64,000 nt of DNA, from positions 30,032,893 to 30,096,892 of the forward strand of contig OX621251.1 in assembly GCA_951640165.1 (NCBI GenBank). The letters run 5' to 3'. The DNA is from Pseudoips prasinana. Lineage: Eukaryota; Arthropoda; Insecta; Lepidoptera; Nolidae. The position numbers were made by a program, and so were the translations under genes. The notes under the pieces were generated by a model. It saw only the letters and a list, made by a program, of their open reading frames with translations. It ran no database searches and had not been told where the DNA came from. Positions 9,644 through 20,288 of this stretch are shown here, in pieces (the first letter of the stretch is position 1; every line of letters starts with the position of its first letter).

Positions 9644-12577
9644 ATGTCTAACACCGAAGATGAAAGTAGTGATTCTGAATCTTATTTTTCGGCCAATAGT
9701 GATGGCGACAGTTTTATTAGTATTCCATCGCTTGGGGATACGTTGGAATCCCACTTTGCCGATGTATCGCGTAATTTCAATGTGATTCATATAAATTCCC
9801 AAAGTATTCCGGCTCATTTTTCCGATATGCTGGCCAGTTTCCAATGTAAAAATATTCATGCTATCCTTGTTTCTGAGTCTTGGCTCAAACCTTGTCTCCC
9901 TTCAGCCTCTTACTCACTACCTGGTTTTCAGCTCATCAGAAATGATCGAACTGGAACCGGTGGTGGTGGAGTTGCGATATATCTTCGTCATCATTTCAAC
10001 TACTCTATTCTTAGTTTATCCTCTCAGCCACCTTCACCAAACGCTGGTGAACATCTTCTACTTGAAGTTGAGCTACACCATTCCAAAATTTTACTTGGTG
10101 TATATTACTGTCCTTCTCTTCGTATAAATTTCTTTTCTTCTTTTGAGCTCTTACTTGAAACATTCACTCCCAATTACGACCACTCAATTATAATGGGTGA
10201 TTTTAACACTTGTCTGTTAAAGAACGACTCTCGTTCATCCTTGTTAACTTCTGCTGCAGAATCTAGTAACCTTTGTATTCTTCCTCTAAATGCAACTCAT
10301 CATTTCCCCAATTCCGCTCCTTCGCTCCTTGATATTATTCTTGTCTCTTCTCAAAACCATGTCGCTAAGCACGGGCAGTGTTTAGCAGATGCCTTTTCTT
10401 ACCATGACCTTCTCTTCCTTTCTTACAAAATTCGCCCACCTAAGGCAAAATCTAAAATACTAATGCAGCCCAATTTTGGTGGTATAAACTTGGAACATCT
10501 CCGAGCAGATGCTAACAGCATTGACTGGTCATCTTTAATAGCTGCAGAGTCGATTGACGAAAAGGTGCAAATATTTAACAAAACAATTATTAACCTCTAC
10601 GATGTACATGCTCCGAGTCGTGCCATCAGAGTTAAACATTTACCTGCGCCATGGCTATCTGGGGAAATAAAAATACTTTTGGACAAAAAAGCCTCTGCCA
10701 AATCTCGTTTTAGGAGTAGACCTAACGACTTCAATCGGGAGAAATATATCAACTTACGAAATCATTGTAATAAGGTGTGTAGGAGTGCACAACGCCAACA
10801 CATCCACAGCTCCATTGAAAATGGAGATCCTGCAAAAATATGGAAATTTCTACGTTCTTTGGGAGTAGGAAAAGCTCAAAATAACGCTATTCCAAAAAAC
10901 TTTGATGTTAATTCTTTGAATAAACACTTCTCTGCTTCGCCCAATTTCAACAGGGCAACCAAAACTAGTACCTTAAATTCTCTTTCATCGATTCCTACTC
11001 CCAATTACACTTCCTTTACTTTTAGTCAATTTTCTGCTTGTGACGTTAAGAAGAGTGTCGAGACCATTTCATCAAATGCAGTCGGAAACGATAGTATTAC
11101 CCGTAATATGGTCCTTCCTATCCTCAATGAAATCCTTCCTATTATTTGCCATATCCTAAATTCTTCTATTACCCTTGGCATTTTTCCAGCTTTATGGAAA
11201 GATGCTAAAATTATTCCTCTCCCCAAAAAATCCAACCCCACATCCTTTTCCGATTATCGCCCAATTTCCATATTACCTTTCCTCTCCAAAGTCCTGGAAC
11301 GCCTCATTTATAATCAGTTTAGTACCTTTCTTACCAAAAATAATCTCCTCAATCCTTACCAATCCGGTTTCCGTCCTGGACACAGTACGACCACGGCCCT
11401 GGTCCATATTACGGAGGACATAAGATCTAGCATGGAGCGCGGAGAACTGACAGTGCTTACTCTTCTGGATTTCAGCAATGCGTTTAATACCGTAGATTTT
11501 GACATACTACTTGGAATCTTGCGCTCTCTTAACGTATCTCCAACGGTCATTGACTGGTTTCGTAGTTACCTGTCTGGCCGCCGGCAGTCTATTTGTATCG
11601 ATGACACTCGTTCCTCTTGGTGCAACACAACTGCAGGCGTTCCTCAGGGTGGCGTTTTATCTCCTTTACTTTTTGCAATTTTTATAAATTCTATCTCTAA
11701 CCAACTTGTCTCCTCCTACCACCTTTATGCTGACGACCTTCAGATATATTTCCAAACTCCCCTAGATAGGTTATCTTTTGCGTTCAGTCACATAAATACA
11801 GATTTAGACAAAATTTGTGGGTGGAGTCGTGCATACGGGCTTCAAGTCAATCCCATCAAGACACAAACCATCATAATCGGTAGCCCGAGGATGATATCAA
11901 AAGTGCCATGGTCACAGCTTCCACAAATTATGTTCGATGGTACTGTAATTGAGTTCAGTAGAAGTGTTAAGAATCTCGGCATCTTTTTCGATCGCAATTT
12001 GTCCTGGGATACTCAAATGAAGTGTGTTAGCCGTAAACTATACGCATCGTTTGGTTCTTTACGTCGACTACGCAATTTCCTGCCTATGACCACTAAAATT
12101 GCGCTCGCAGAATCCCTTCTTCTCCCAATACTAGATTATGCAGATGTCAGCTATCTGGATCTTACCCAAAACCAGCTTGATAAACTTGAGCGCCTCCAAA
12201 ATGTCTGCATAAGATTCATATTTGGCCTTCGCAAATATGATCATGTCTCTGAATTCCGTACCAAGCTCAAGTGGCTATCTATACGCCTTCGTCGGGATAC
12301 TCATATACTTTCATTGCTCTACAACATTTTGTTTACTCCATCCTTTCCTTCATACCTTAAAAAACGGTTTTCTTTTTTATACGAGTCACATTCGAGAGTT
12401 TTGCGATCATCGGAAAATCTTAAGTTAAAAATGCCAGCGCATTCCACAACCTTTCTTGATAAATCCTTCGCTGTTCAGAGTGTTCGTTTGTGGAATGCAC
12501 TGCCAATAACAGTACGCCAAGCACAAAGTTTACACAAGTTCCAGAAAAGTGTAAAGGATTACTACCTATCACTATAG
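9644..12577 (+). CDS. LINE ORF2: endonuclease plus reverse transcriptase
   Basis: 977 codons from the ATG at 9644 (MSNTEDESSDSESYFS). An AP-type endonuclease domain covers about residues 45-240: FNVIHINSQSI, the catalytic-type glutamate in VSESWLKP (E78), MGDFN (184-188) and a late SYHDLLFLS. The reverse transcriptase covers about 500-770: DYRPISILPFLSKVLERLI, SGFRPGHSTTTALVHI, LLDFSNAFNTVDF (motif A), GVPQGGVLSPLLF and YADD (695-698). The C-terminal part has the usual ILDYADVSY and LWNALPITV segments. The protein nicks target DNA and copies the LINE RNA in place. All catalytic motifs are present, although motif A reads SNAFN where K and D are common. There is no frameshift, so this copy could be active. 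Confidence 0.9.
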   Translation: MSNTEDESSDSESYFSANSDGDSFISIPSLGDTLESHFADVSRNFNVIHINSQSIPAHFSDMLASFQCKNIHAILVSESWLKPCLPSASYSLPGFQLIRNDRTGTGGGGVAIYLRHHFNYSILSLSSQPPSPNAGEHLLLEVELHHSKILLGVYYCPSLRINFFSSFELLLETFTPNYDHSIIMGDFNTCLLKNDSRSSLLTSAAESSNLCILPLNATHHFPNSAPSLLDIILVSSQNHVAKHGQCLADAFSYHDLLFLSYKIRPPKAKSKILMQPNFGGINLEHLRADANSIDWSSLIAAESIDEKVQIFNKTIINLYDVHAPSRAIRVKHLPAPWLSGEIKILLDKKASAKSRFRSRPNDFNREKYINLRNHCNKVCRSAQRQHIHSSIENGDPAKIWKFLRSLGVGKAQNNAIPKNFDVNSLNKHFSASPNFNRATKTSTLNSLSSIPTPNYTSFTFSQFSACDVKKSVETISSNAVGNDSITRNMVLPILNEILPIICHILNSSITLGIFPALWKDAKIIPLPKKSNPTSFSDYRPISILPFLSKVLERLIYNQFSTFLTKNNLLNPYQSGFRPGHSTTTALVHITEDIRSSMERGELTVLTLLDFSNAFNTVDFDILLGILRSLNVSPTVIDWFRSYLSGRRQSICIDDTRSSWCNTTAGVPQGGVLSPLLFAIFINSISNQLVSSYHLYADDLQIYFQTPLDRLSFAFSHINTDLDKICGWSRAYGLQVNPIKTQTIIIGSPRMISKVPWSQLPQIMFDGTVIEFSRSVKNLGIFFDRNLSWDTQMKCVSRKLYASFGSLRRLRNFLPMTTKIALAESLLLPILDYADVSYLDLTQNQLDKLERLQNVCIRFIFGLRKYDHVSEFRTKLKWLSIRLRRDTHILSLLYNILFTPSFPSYLKKRFSFLYESHSRVLRSSENLKLKMPAHSTTFLDKSFAVQSVRLWNALPITVRQAQSLHKFQKSVKDYYLSL

Positions 12578-12635
12578 GATACATTGACAGAACAAGTAGG
12601 TAATATTGTGATATGTAAGTTTCTATCTATTATAG

Positions 12636-12745
12636 GTATGTATGTATTTATATAGTGTGTATGTATGTGTATAGTATGTATATGTATAGTATGTATGTAT
12701 ATAGTATGTATGTATATAGTGTAAATAGTAGGTATATATAGTAGG
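12636..12745 (+). repeat. TATG-type microsatellite in LINE 3' UTR
   Basis: An imperfect GTAT/TATAG run with repeated ATAGTATGTATGTATATAGT words. It lies between the ORF2 stop and the conserved 3' motif at 12839. Confidence 0.7.
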
Positions 12746-13189
12746 CTCTTGTACTGAGTACCAACGGGTACTGTTAACAAAGTATACGTACACCGACAAC
12801 TGCCCTCTTAAATAATCTCTATTATTTTCCATTCTTTGGTTGTCTGGAAGAGATCACATTTTAGTGATAAGACCGCCAATTGTATACTTTTTATTTACAT
12901 GCTCCTGTAATGTAAGATCTTAATATTGGTGTACAATAAAGAGTTAATCTATCTATCTATCTATCAAATTGAGTGGGTTATTGGAGAGGAGTTAATAATT
13001 TTTAGTAGTATCATAATCAAGAGTTTTAAGAAAAGACGTCAGTGTTGATTTAGAGCAATTTTTGTTGAGTGGATAAATATTTAGTAATGTGTGGAGTTTG
13101 TTGTAAAGAAAGTATACCAAAAAGCAAAAAAGTTATGAGATAGGGATGTGTTGAGCTTCTGAGAAGGACACACAAGATAAAGATCTTAA

Positions 13190-13420
13190 ACGTTGAAAGA
13201 TACGCCTATTGGCCAGAGGGATAGGCAGAGCCACCGATATTTCTTGTACACCTTTTTTGCCTTGTTTACTCTTCATATATATTTTTATATCAAAGGGAGA
13301 CAAACGAGCAAGTGGGTCACCTGATGGTAAGTGATCACCGCCGCCCGTGTACACTCGCAACACCAAGGAGTCGCGGGTGCGTTGCCGGCCTTTGAGATTC
13401 AGCAAACAAGTGTTGCTGAC
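13190..13420 (-). mobile_element. LINE 3' UTR fragment (GGCCGGCAACGCAC type)
   Basis: On the minus strand it reads GGCCGGCAACGCACCCGCGA, then GGCGGCGGTGATCACTTACC, then ATCAGGTGACCC and a tail. The same segment is at 20020-20250 (minus), 52713-52895 (plus) and, partly, 29965-30110 (plus). A short relic of the peptide-coding repeat described at 13548 precedes it. Confidence 0.65.
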
Positions 13421-13547
13421 GCTTCTAGCGACACGACTGAATCTGGACGGCTTTACGTGCTTTCTGAGGCACGGGGGTATAATTAAGCCAACGCCAAGAC
13501 GGGCTGATACTGAGATATATTTTCTTTTTATAGAAAACATACATACA

Positions 13548-13822
13548 TAGACTTACGCCTGTTTCCCAGAGGGGTAGGCAGAGACAACGGACTTCCATTT
13601 GTCACGATCCTTGCATACCTCTTTCGCTTCGTTTACTGCCATTATATTCTTCATACATGCTCGCCGGTTTAGGGTACTTCTGACCTGACCTTTCTTAAGT
13701 ACGTCTCCGATTTTATAGAAAAGTCCCAAAATAATATTTGTCCCGACCCGTGATTTCAATACAGGACCTCGTTCTCTGCGGGTGAACACGCTACCGCTAC
13801 ACCACAAGGTTTTCCATATCAA
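13548..13822 (-). pseudogene. LINE-derived coding fragment (KKGQVRSTLNRRACM type)
   Basis: The minus strand encodes a degraded start, then GDVLKKGQVRSTLNRRACMK, NEAKEVCKDRDKWKSVVSAY and PSGKQA before the stop. This peptide is a very common repeat product in moth and butterfly genomes, and related pieces lie at 1299-1530, 19279-19400 and 46380-46480. Probably the C-terminal end of a LINE ORF; not a host protein. Confidence 0.65.
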
Positions 13823-14036
13823 GAGAGTATAAAAAAGTCAAATTTTGATGGTTCCTTTTTATGAGCCATTCATATTACAGTAACTTTATAGCTGTAAGCT
13901 GTCCGCATATAAACTCACCATATACTTTGTCCCTTAATGCGGCCCTATCGCATCCTGTTGCTAACGTACTACGTACATATAATTGACCTACTTGCCAAAT
14001 TTAAGCTTTTTTATTTATTTTTTATTTGTTTTTTTT

Positions 14037-14275
14037 TTACAATTTCACACAGATCATCCTAGCCCCAAACTAAGCAAAGCTTGTACTATGGGTACCAGGC
14101 GACGATATAGATACTTACATACATAGATAAGTACTTATATACATAGAAAACATCCATGACTCAGAAAAAAATATTCGTGCTCATCACACAAATATTTGCA
14201 CTTACCGGGATTCGAACCCAGGGCCACCAGCTTTCGGCAGGAGCACTACCAACTAGGCTACGGTGACCGTCCGCT
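14037..14275 (-). mobile_element. tRNA-derived SINE
   Basis: The minus strand reads GACGGTCACCGTAGCCTAGT, a B-box GGTTCGAATCCC, a body with ATGAGCACGAATATTTTTT, and then ACAAGCTTTGCTTAGTTTGG. It is the same family as 19386-19620 and 6541-6665. Confidence 0.75.
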
Positions 14276-14394
14276 TTGTAGATTCCATAAAATTTATACA
14301 TATAATAAAATGAAATCAAAACTGTACATTGAATATTTTTTAAAAGGAATTTTGGGGCGTGTTCTACAGACAATATCGAAGCCAAAAATATAGT

Positions 14395-14502
14395 TTTTTA
14401 GATTTTTTGTCAGTTTGGCTCTATGTATATCGGGGCTAAATTCAAAAAGTTCTGCATGGATTGATAAATTTTAACGCGGGTAAAACCGCGGGGCACAGCT
14501 AG
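14395..14502 (+). mobile_element. Helitron-like 3' end
   Basis: It ends AACGCGGGTAAAACCGCGGG followed by GCACAGCTAG and then T. The CGCGGGTAAAACCGCG palindrome about 10 bases before CTAG is the typical Helitron terminal hairpin. The 5' end is not clear. Confidence 0.6.
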
Positions 14503-14739
14503 TATATTTATATAGATGTGACTTACGATCTTCACGAATTGTACAGTTTTACGAAATACACCATTTACTTGCACGGTTTAATTCCGTGTTCTATTTTTCT
14601 TAAAGACAGGGTCTTACCCCGCGGCGGCATTAAATAACCTCCATATTCATTTAACCCTTAAAGTTCACGACCCAGGAGGATGTGTCGTTAACCCGTGACC
14701 CAATTCTGTCCGATGCATACTGTATGCACTGTACAGGCG

Positions 14740-15650
14740 GCGCCAACAGATATGACTTCGACCTAGTCAGTGTCTTTATATCGTGGACACTAAGGCTGAG
14801 ATCTATAGAGCGTACTTAGACTTTGCTCAGACTTTACTTAGAAGTTAATGCATGTAACGAAATTACAATTGGTGTTTTGACTTTGTCTGTCTTCGCTAAT
14901 GCTAAGCATAATCTTAACTTCAAAAAGTCTATAAATACCAAATCAAAGTATAAGCTTAGCATACATTTAGCAAAGTTTTACGTAAGTAAAGTTTGAGCAA
15001 AGTCTAAGTACGCTCTATAGATCTCAGCCTAAGGGTGGTTTTCGTAGTTAATATGTATCCACGAATGTGGCGTCGACTGTTGAATATGTATGCATTTTTT
15101 ATATGGTGTACGGTACGGTATTATTCTTCGACCTTCTCAGCGTCTTTATTACTTGGTCACTAAGGATGGTTTTCGTAGTTAAATGTATCCACAAATGTGG
15201 CGTCGACTGTTGAATATGTATGCATTTTTTTTATATGGTGTAGGCACAGTATTATTCTTCGACCTTCTCAGCGTCTTTATTACTTGGGCACTAAAGTTGG
15301 CTTTGGTAGTTGATGTGTATCCACGAATGTGGCGTCAAGTGTTGAATTTGTATGCATTTTTTTACATGGTGTACGGCACAGTATTATTCTTCGACTTACT
15401 CAGCGTCTTTATTACGTGGACACTAAGGGTGGTTTTCGTAGTTAATATGCATCCACGGATGTGTCGTCGACTGTTGAATATGTATGCATTTTTTTATATG
15501 GTGTAGGCACAGTATTATTCTTCGACCTCAGCGTCTTTATTACTTGGGCACTAAAGGTGGCTTTGGTAGTTGATGTGTATCCACGAATGTGGCGTCGACT
15601 GTTGAATATGTATGCATTTTGTAAAGTGGTGGTTGGCACAGTATTATTTT
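14740..15650 (+). repeat. Satellite of about 131-bp units, split by a MITE
   Basis: Five units with starts near 15041, 15172, 15303, 15435 and 15563, spaced 131, 131, 132 and 128 bp. Shared blocks are TCCACGAATGTGGCGTCGAC, GTTGAATATGTATGCATTTT and CAGTATTATTCTTCGACC. A further partial unit at 14740-14793 precedes the MITE at 14794-15029. Open frames here are by-products of the repeats. A degenerate relative may lie at 16150-16205. Confidence 0.85.
14794..15029. mobile_element. PIF/Harbinger-type MITE, 236 bp
   Basis: A perfect 36-bp inverted repeat whose left arm begins GGCTGAGATCTATAGAGCGT and right arm ends in the reverse complement. It is flanked by TAA on both sides (14791-14793 and 15030-15032). 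A three-base TWA duplication with GG...CC ends is the hallmark of PIF/Harbinger. It is inserted inside the 131-bp satellite. No coding sequence. Confidence 0.8.
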
Positions 15651-15715
15651 AATTAGGTTTGTTATTAAATGTCGTACAAACCTAATTTTAGGTCATTCAT
15701 TCCGTTTTTGACTGG

Positions 15716-15880
15716 CTTGTTGGTCTAGTGTTTAGTGATCGTGACTGCTAAGGCTGAGGTCGTGGGTTTATATACTGGCCGCTCCGGCTCAAACTCGTTG
15801 ATTGTTTTCGGGACGGTGAGTCCAACCGGTTATGACCGCCTCATGTCCATGTCCCTTTGTAAGATGTAAGATCCCTTAAT
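15716..15880 (+). mobile_element. SINE head with divergent body
   Basis: An A-box-like TTGGTCTAGTGTTTAGTGAT and GCTGAGGTCGTGGGTT where the B-box begins. The body (CTCCGGCTCAAACTCG, CGGTTATGACCGCC) is unlike that of the other SINEs here. Confidence 0.45.
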
Positions 15881-15899
15881 ATATCTTAGTACTAGTACC

Positions 15900-17030
15900 T
15901 TAGACAAATACTTAAGGTTAAGTTTAACGTTGCCTGATAAAAATGCAAATATTAACTTGATATTCTTTAAAAAAAATCTGTTTAAGAAGAACGGACGGAC
16001 TGAATCGCACCATAAGATTCCTGTTTAACTTATTTTTACGGAATTATAAAATTGTTTATCATTTTTAAATATGACAGATGTTAGTAAAAATCTGAAACTG
16101 AAATTCTAATTTATTACCTAATTTAACAGCATCGTTATTGAGTAGGATATAAGGGTGATTATCGTAGAGCAACGGTGTCTACTAAAGTGACGTCGACCGT
16201 TTAAACTAAGTGATTATTTTCTTCATTTTACCTTATCAAGTGCAGTACCATTTTAAACTAGTATCTACTCTAGAGATCTACACTTTAAACTGTAAGTCGG
16301 AGCTTAATCAAATGCTTTATATGAACCACGTCTACTTGGTAATTAACCGTTATTTATTGACTATTTCGTAACTCAAACTGGATAATTAAAGGATTAGTGG
16401 CAGTTGGTAAATTTGGAAATTAGCCAACAATTTGGTTCTACCCATACATATCTTCTTAATACGAATTCTTTATAAAATACACATCTATTAAACCAATAGC
16501 CCTCCATAATCCCCTCATTATAAGTACGCATAGCCAACCGGGTTAACATGTAGATCGATGTGCATTGCCGTTTTCAGGTCAGATGACAACCGTTCTTGTC
16601 AACTAATCGGGCAATGAACTGCTGAGTTGTACAAATGGATGTCAATAGTCGTTGTTATTGTATCGAAAGTGTAGACCTAGTTTCTGAATAGACCTGTATT
16701 TGGGTAAATGTATTTCCGTGGATTAAAGAATCATAGAGGGTTCAATCGGTGTAGGTGTGTTTAAGGTTTTGATGGAATAGTTTGACAGGTCTATACAATC
16801 GTAGTTTAAATTAAACTTTACCATACGAATACTAATCATCAAATTTTAATGTTCTCATACAGTAATAAATTAAACTCAGAATCAATAGCGAAATCTATCT
16901 ATATAACAAAATATTTTTTTTTCCTTTTTTTCGACGCGCCTAAATAAACCCCCTCTTGGGTGGTAAACTCATGGCTGGGTCGGTTGTTATGGACGTTTTT
17001 TTCTTTAATTCTACGTTCTTCTTTTTATGA
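15900..17030. other. Intron or intergenic sequence, nothing recognised
   Basis: AT-rich sequence without a long frame. One degenerate relative of the 131-bp satellite may lie at 16150-16205. Otherwise nothing was seen. Confidence 0.4.
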
Positions 17031-17520
17031 TGTCGATGGTAAACTAGTCAAATTGTTGTGGCCCAGTACTTGGCCACACTGATTGCCCTGCTAGTGGCAT
17101 TCTTAAGATACTGCAAAGAACATGTGGCAAGGCAGTCTGGGCATGATGTTAGGTGGGCGATGGATTGGACCGATGCTCCACAAATGCACCGAGACATGTT
17201 TTCTTTGCTACGGCCTACCTAAGTCCGGAGTCTATTTAGGGACTTCCAGATCGGCCACGGCAATTGATGTCTAGGCGGGAGGCTTTCAGGAGGCGTGACA
17301 AAATTTTATTCTACGTTGATATGCGAAAACGCGAAGCTGTTCATCAAATTGAAGATAAGGCTAGGCTTTTTATCGAACTTGTATTCGTAAACTAAGGGTC
17401 ATGTATGCGCATGGTCTCGGCGCGTTTGTTGTCGGTCTCACGGCCGATGAGCACAATACGTTGGATTATGTACAGTGCCACGAGAGTTTCAAACTTAGTG
17501 AATACACATTAGTTTGTTGT
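17031..17520. repeat. Unclassified repeat-like block
   Basis: A moderately GC-rich block with segments such as AGTACTTGGCCACACTGATT and CTCACGGCCGATGAGCAC. No frame above 60 codons. I think it is old transposon DNA but could not name the family. Confidence 0.25.
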
Positions 17521-17689
17521 TCTTTAGGGATAATGGATCAGTAAAATAAATACCAAAGTTCCTCGGTAGTACCATTCTAGGGCCTTAGATAAATAATGAA
17601 CACAGTTTCCAAGTGCCATAAGTTGGTAGCGATGTAGCTAAATTAATACACTTTCTATTCCTTTGAGAATACGTTTGTGTGGCATAAAA

Positions 17690-17870
17690 TTCTTGTGGGT
17701 TATAAATATGAGTGCACAAGACAAACTAATTGTGTGATATAGTAGTTGTTTTGAGTTTAGGTGTGCTTTGTGTCTGTCAGTAAATGTTTGTAAAGTACCC
17801 CGCTACACAGGTATTCATACGCCAATGCGTGAGTTGTCTTATTAAAAAATAAAATAAAACTGCCAACTAA
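17690..17870 (+). mobile_element. SINE body, same family as 28079-28270
   Basis: It shares AGTAGTTGTTTTGAGTTTAG, TGTGTCTGTCAGTAAATGTT and GTACCCCGCTACACAG with the SINE at 28079. It ends with AAAATAAAATAAAAC. The tRNA-like head is lost. Confidence 0.5.
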
Positions 17871-17984
17871 AAAAAACATTTTTTTATGTCCTGCACCTAA
17901 TCTTTCCCCGGTAGTAAGTAGGCACAGTGGATTGCTGACCCATAGAATTATAAGAAAGTATTATGACGGGATAACGATCTAATT

Positions 17985-18150
17985 TGATGGGGCGGTTGGC
18001 GTGGCTGATAGATATTTGCCTTTCACGTAGCAGGTCGTGGCTTCAATTTTCAGCTAGTACCGTTATTTGTGTGCATGATCATGTCTGCTTGTCCTGACTC
18101 TGGGTGTAATTATATGTTTTTCCATAGTACAAGCTATGCTAATATTAGTA
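17985..18150 (+). mobile_element. tRNA SINE with internal deletion
   Basis: Head GGTTGGCGTGGCTGATAGAT with CAGGTCGTGGCTTCAATTTT (eroded B-box). Then TGTCCTGACTCTGGGTGTAA and, after a deletion, CCATAGTACAAGCTATGCT. Same family as 39118-39378. Confidence 0.6.
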
Positions 18151-18576
18151 TGGAATTAGGAAGAATTTTGTCATGTAGACATTGTGTAAATAAAATTTAA
18201 AAAACCCTGGGATTTGACCACGGCGCCACCTACCGGGTGTATTCAAACCATCAAGAGACTCGAAGACATACAATACATTTCCTCCATATCGTTACTGCTG
18301 TTTAAGAGTTCATAGACAAACACGTATAGAAGAGATATTTTCTTTCAGCTGGGTAAGTGAAAATATGTGCCAGATGTCATTCTTCTACTCTTGTTCTTAG
18401 CGGGTAAATGGCAATCTAAATTGATCAGGGCATATAGCTACGAGTTTAGTGTTTTAAATATCGTCCATAAGATTTTGTAACGCGCAGAAATTAAAGCGCA
18501 CAGCAAGCTTAATTAAAGATTATTCCGGAAACATTATTTTCCAACTTAAGTAAGTTACAAAATTATACGTTCTTTT

Positions 18577-19160
18577 GCAGGTACCTAAAAAGTATTTAAT
18601 GAATCTATAAATCATCTCTTATCGTTTTTATTAAGTACTATGTTACAAGCTTCCCTAACTTTTTTGTTTCCTTGAAATGTAGCCAAGAATTCTGATAGTC
18701 CCTCCTTGAAGTTCAGTTACAGGCTAATTACTCCAGTCTTAACTCGCATCTGAAGTACGAATTTCACTCTTGGTCCAGAGGTAAATTCACCATTTATTTG
18801 TATTCTAGATATTCAGTGTCAGATATGTTTGCGTTAGATATAGTCTTAGTTTCTCATAATTTTCCTACTTACGTAGTTATATTGCAGGTACCCAAAAAGT
18901 ATTTAACGAATCTATAAATCATCTCTTATCTTTTTTATTACTATGTAACAAGCTTCCCTAACTTTCTTGGTTCCTTGAAATGTAGCCAAGAATTCTGATA
19001 GTCCCTCCTTAAAGTTCAGTTACAGGCTAATTACTCCAGTCTTAACTCGCATCTGTAGTACGAATTTCACTCTTGGTCCAGTAGTAAATTCACCATTTAT
19101 TTGTATTCTAGATATTCAGTGTCAGATATTAGAGAGCGTTAGATATAGTCTTAGTTTCTT
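18577..19160 (+). repeat. Tandem duplication, two units of about 317 bp
   Basis: Unit 1 (18577-18860) and unit 2 (18894-19160) share long blocks such as AAATGTAGCCAAGAATTCTG and TTCAGTTACAGGCTAATTAC with about 93 percent identity by eye. A few indels and the 3' part of each unit differ. No open frame; both are probably non-coding. Confidence 0.8.
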
Positions 19161-19278
19161 ATTTCTTTTGTTATCTTTGGTCAACTAACGCGCTGCCATC
19201 TTACCCCAAACTAGTCTTACCCTGTACTCTGACAGACAACTGATAAAAGTACTTATATATTTCGTAATAAATAGATAC

Positions 19279-19665
19279 ATATACTCAGGCCTGTTTCCCA
19301 GAGGGGTAGGCGGATACAACGGATTTCCATTTGTCACGATGTTTGCACAGCTCTTTTGCCTCGTTAACTATCATTATATTCTTATATAATGACGGTCACC
19401 GTAGCCTAGTTGCTAGTGCTCCTGCCTACGAAGCTGGTGGTCCTGGGTTTGAATCCCGGTAAATGCAAATATTTGTGTGATGAGCACGAATATTTGTTTC
19501 CGAGTCATGGATGTTATCTATGTATATAAGTATTTATCTATCTATATAAGTATGTATATCGTCGCCTAGTACCCATAGTACAAGCTTTGCTTAGTTTGTA
19601 GTTAGATATTATTATTATTATATTAAATGCTCGCCTGTTTAGGGTACTTTTTTGGCTAAAATAGC
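19279..19665 (-). mobile_element. LINE fragment (GRPRRTF/KWKSVV type) split by a SINE
   Basis: On the plus strand CCTGTTTCCCAGAGGGGTAG to CATTATATTCTT is one half. AAATGCTCGCCTGTTTAGGG at 19624 onward is the other. In the related copy at 13548-13690 the two halves are contiguous. The SINE at 19386-19620 sits between them. Confidence 0.65.
19386..19620 (+). mobile_element. tRNA-derived SINE nested in a LINE fragment
   Basis: Head ACGGTCACCGTAGCCTAGTT with B-box GGTTTGAATCCC. The body has GATGAGCACGAATATTTGTT, TCTATCTATATAAGTATGTA and CCCATAGTACAAGCTTTGCT, and the tail is ATTATTATTATATT. Pol III A and B boxes are visible. It is a good full-length member of the family at 14037-14275. Confidence 0.75.
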
Positions 19666-20019
19666 CATATCCCTTTAGCTGGTTCTTTGGTGGTGCCACT
19701 TACCAATACTAAGAAAAATTTTACGCAGTGCCAACCCGTATAAGTTTTTGATTTGTCTAAATGGCAACAGTCACGGCATACTGAAATGACCTCAGTAGCT
19801 CAACACCTACCGAACAGCCCCTCCCGCATGTTTCTGCTAGGGTTAATCAACCCAATGAATTGCGTGACTTTAACACTTTAGGCAGCACGTGGGACACAAA
19901 GTTGAACTTATTCTTGACTGAATGCCATTTAACCTTGTAACGATTTAGAAGCTAAAAGACCAAAAATATCAGATACAAAAAGGTACTGCTGCGTTGAAAA
20001 CAAACTATTGAAATTCGTT

Positions 20020-20250
20020 TTTTTTTATGTGATAGGTTGACAAATGAGCAAGCGAGTCACCTGATAGTGAGGTAAGTGATCACCGCCGCCCATGTACACT
20101 CGCAACACCAGAGGAGTCGCGAGTGCGTTGCCGGCCTTTAAAAAGAGTCAGTAAACAAGTGTTTCCCTTCCCCCGACCCCAATGAGCTCTGGCGACCTTA
20201 CTGACACGCAGAAACACAACATTAAGTTATTATTAAGGAATGTCTTAAGT
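20020..20250 (-). mobile_element. LINE 3' UTR copy (GGCCGGCAACGCAC type)
   Basis: The minus strand reads GAGCTCATTGGGGTCGGGGG, a GGCCGGCAACGCACTCGCGA segment, then GGCGGCGGTGATCACTTACC and an A-rich tail (T run at 20020). Same family as 13190-13420, 29965-30110 and 52713-52895. Confidence 0.7.
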
Positions 20251-20288
20251 TGTAGTCTTAATTTTGTAATAGATTTGACTACTTAATT

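Larger units (their letters stand above)
7880..12965 (+). mobile_element. Apparently full-length non-LTR retrotransposon (CR1/jockey-like)
   Basis: It contains a 5' region with a hairpin (7880-7923) and two 52-bp tandem units (8047-8150), ORF1 (8409-9143), a 500-bp spacer, ORF2 (9644-12577) and a 3' UTR. The 3' UTR has a TATG-type microsatellite, the GGTTGTCTGGAAGAGATCAC motif with GTGATAAGACCGCC, AATAAA and an ATCT-repeat tail. The tetranucleotide tail and the endonuclease plus reverse transcriptase plan fit a CR1/jockey-like LINE. The exact 5' end is not determined, because no target duplication could be identified. Both ORFs are free of stops. Confidence 0.75.

Noticed and set aside
13133..13540. 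135-codon minus frame
   Set aside because: Translation of LINE 3' UTR sequence that is non-coding in its other copies.
15183..15652. Open frames of 107 and 63 codons rich in F, Y and L
   Set aside because: They follow the 131-bp satellite exactly and repeat with it; no start context or relatives.
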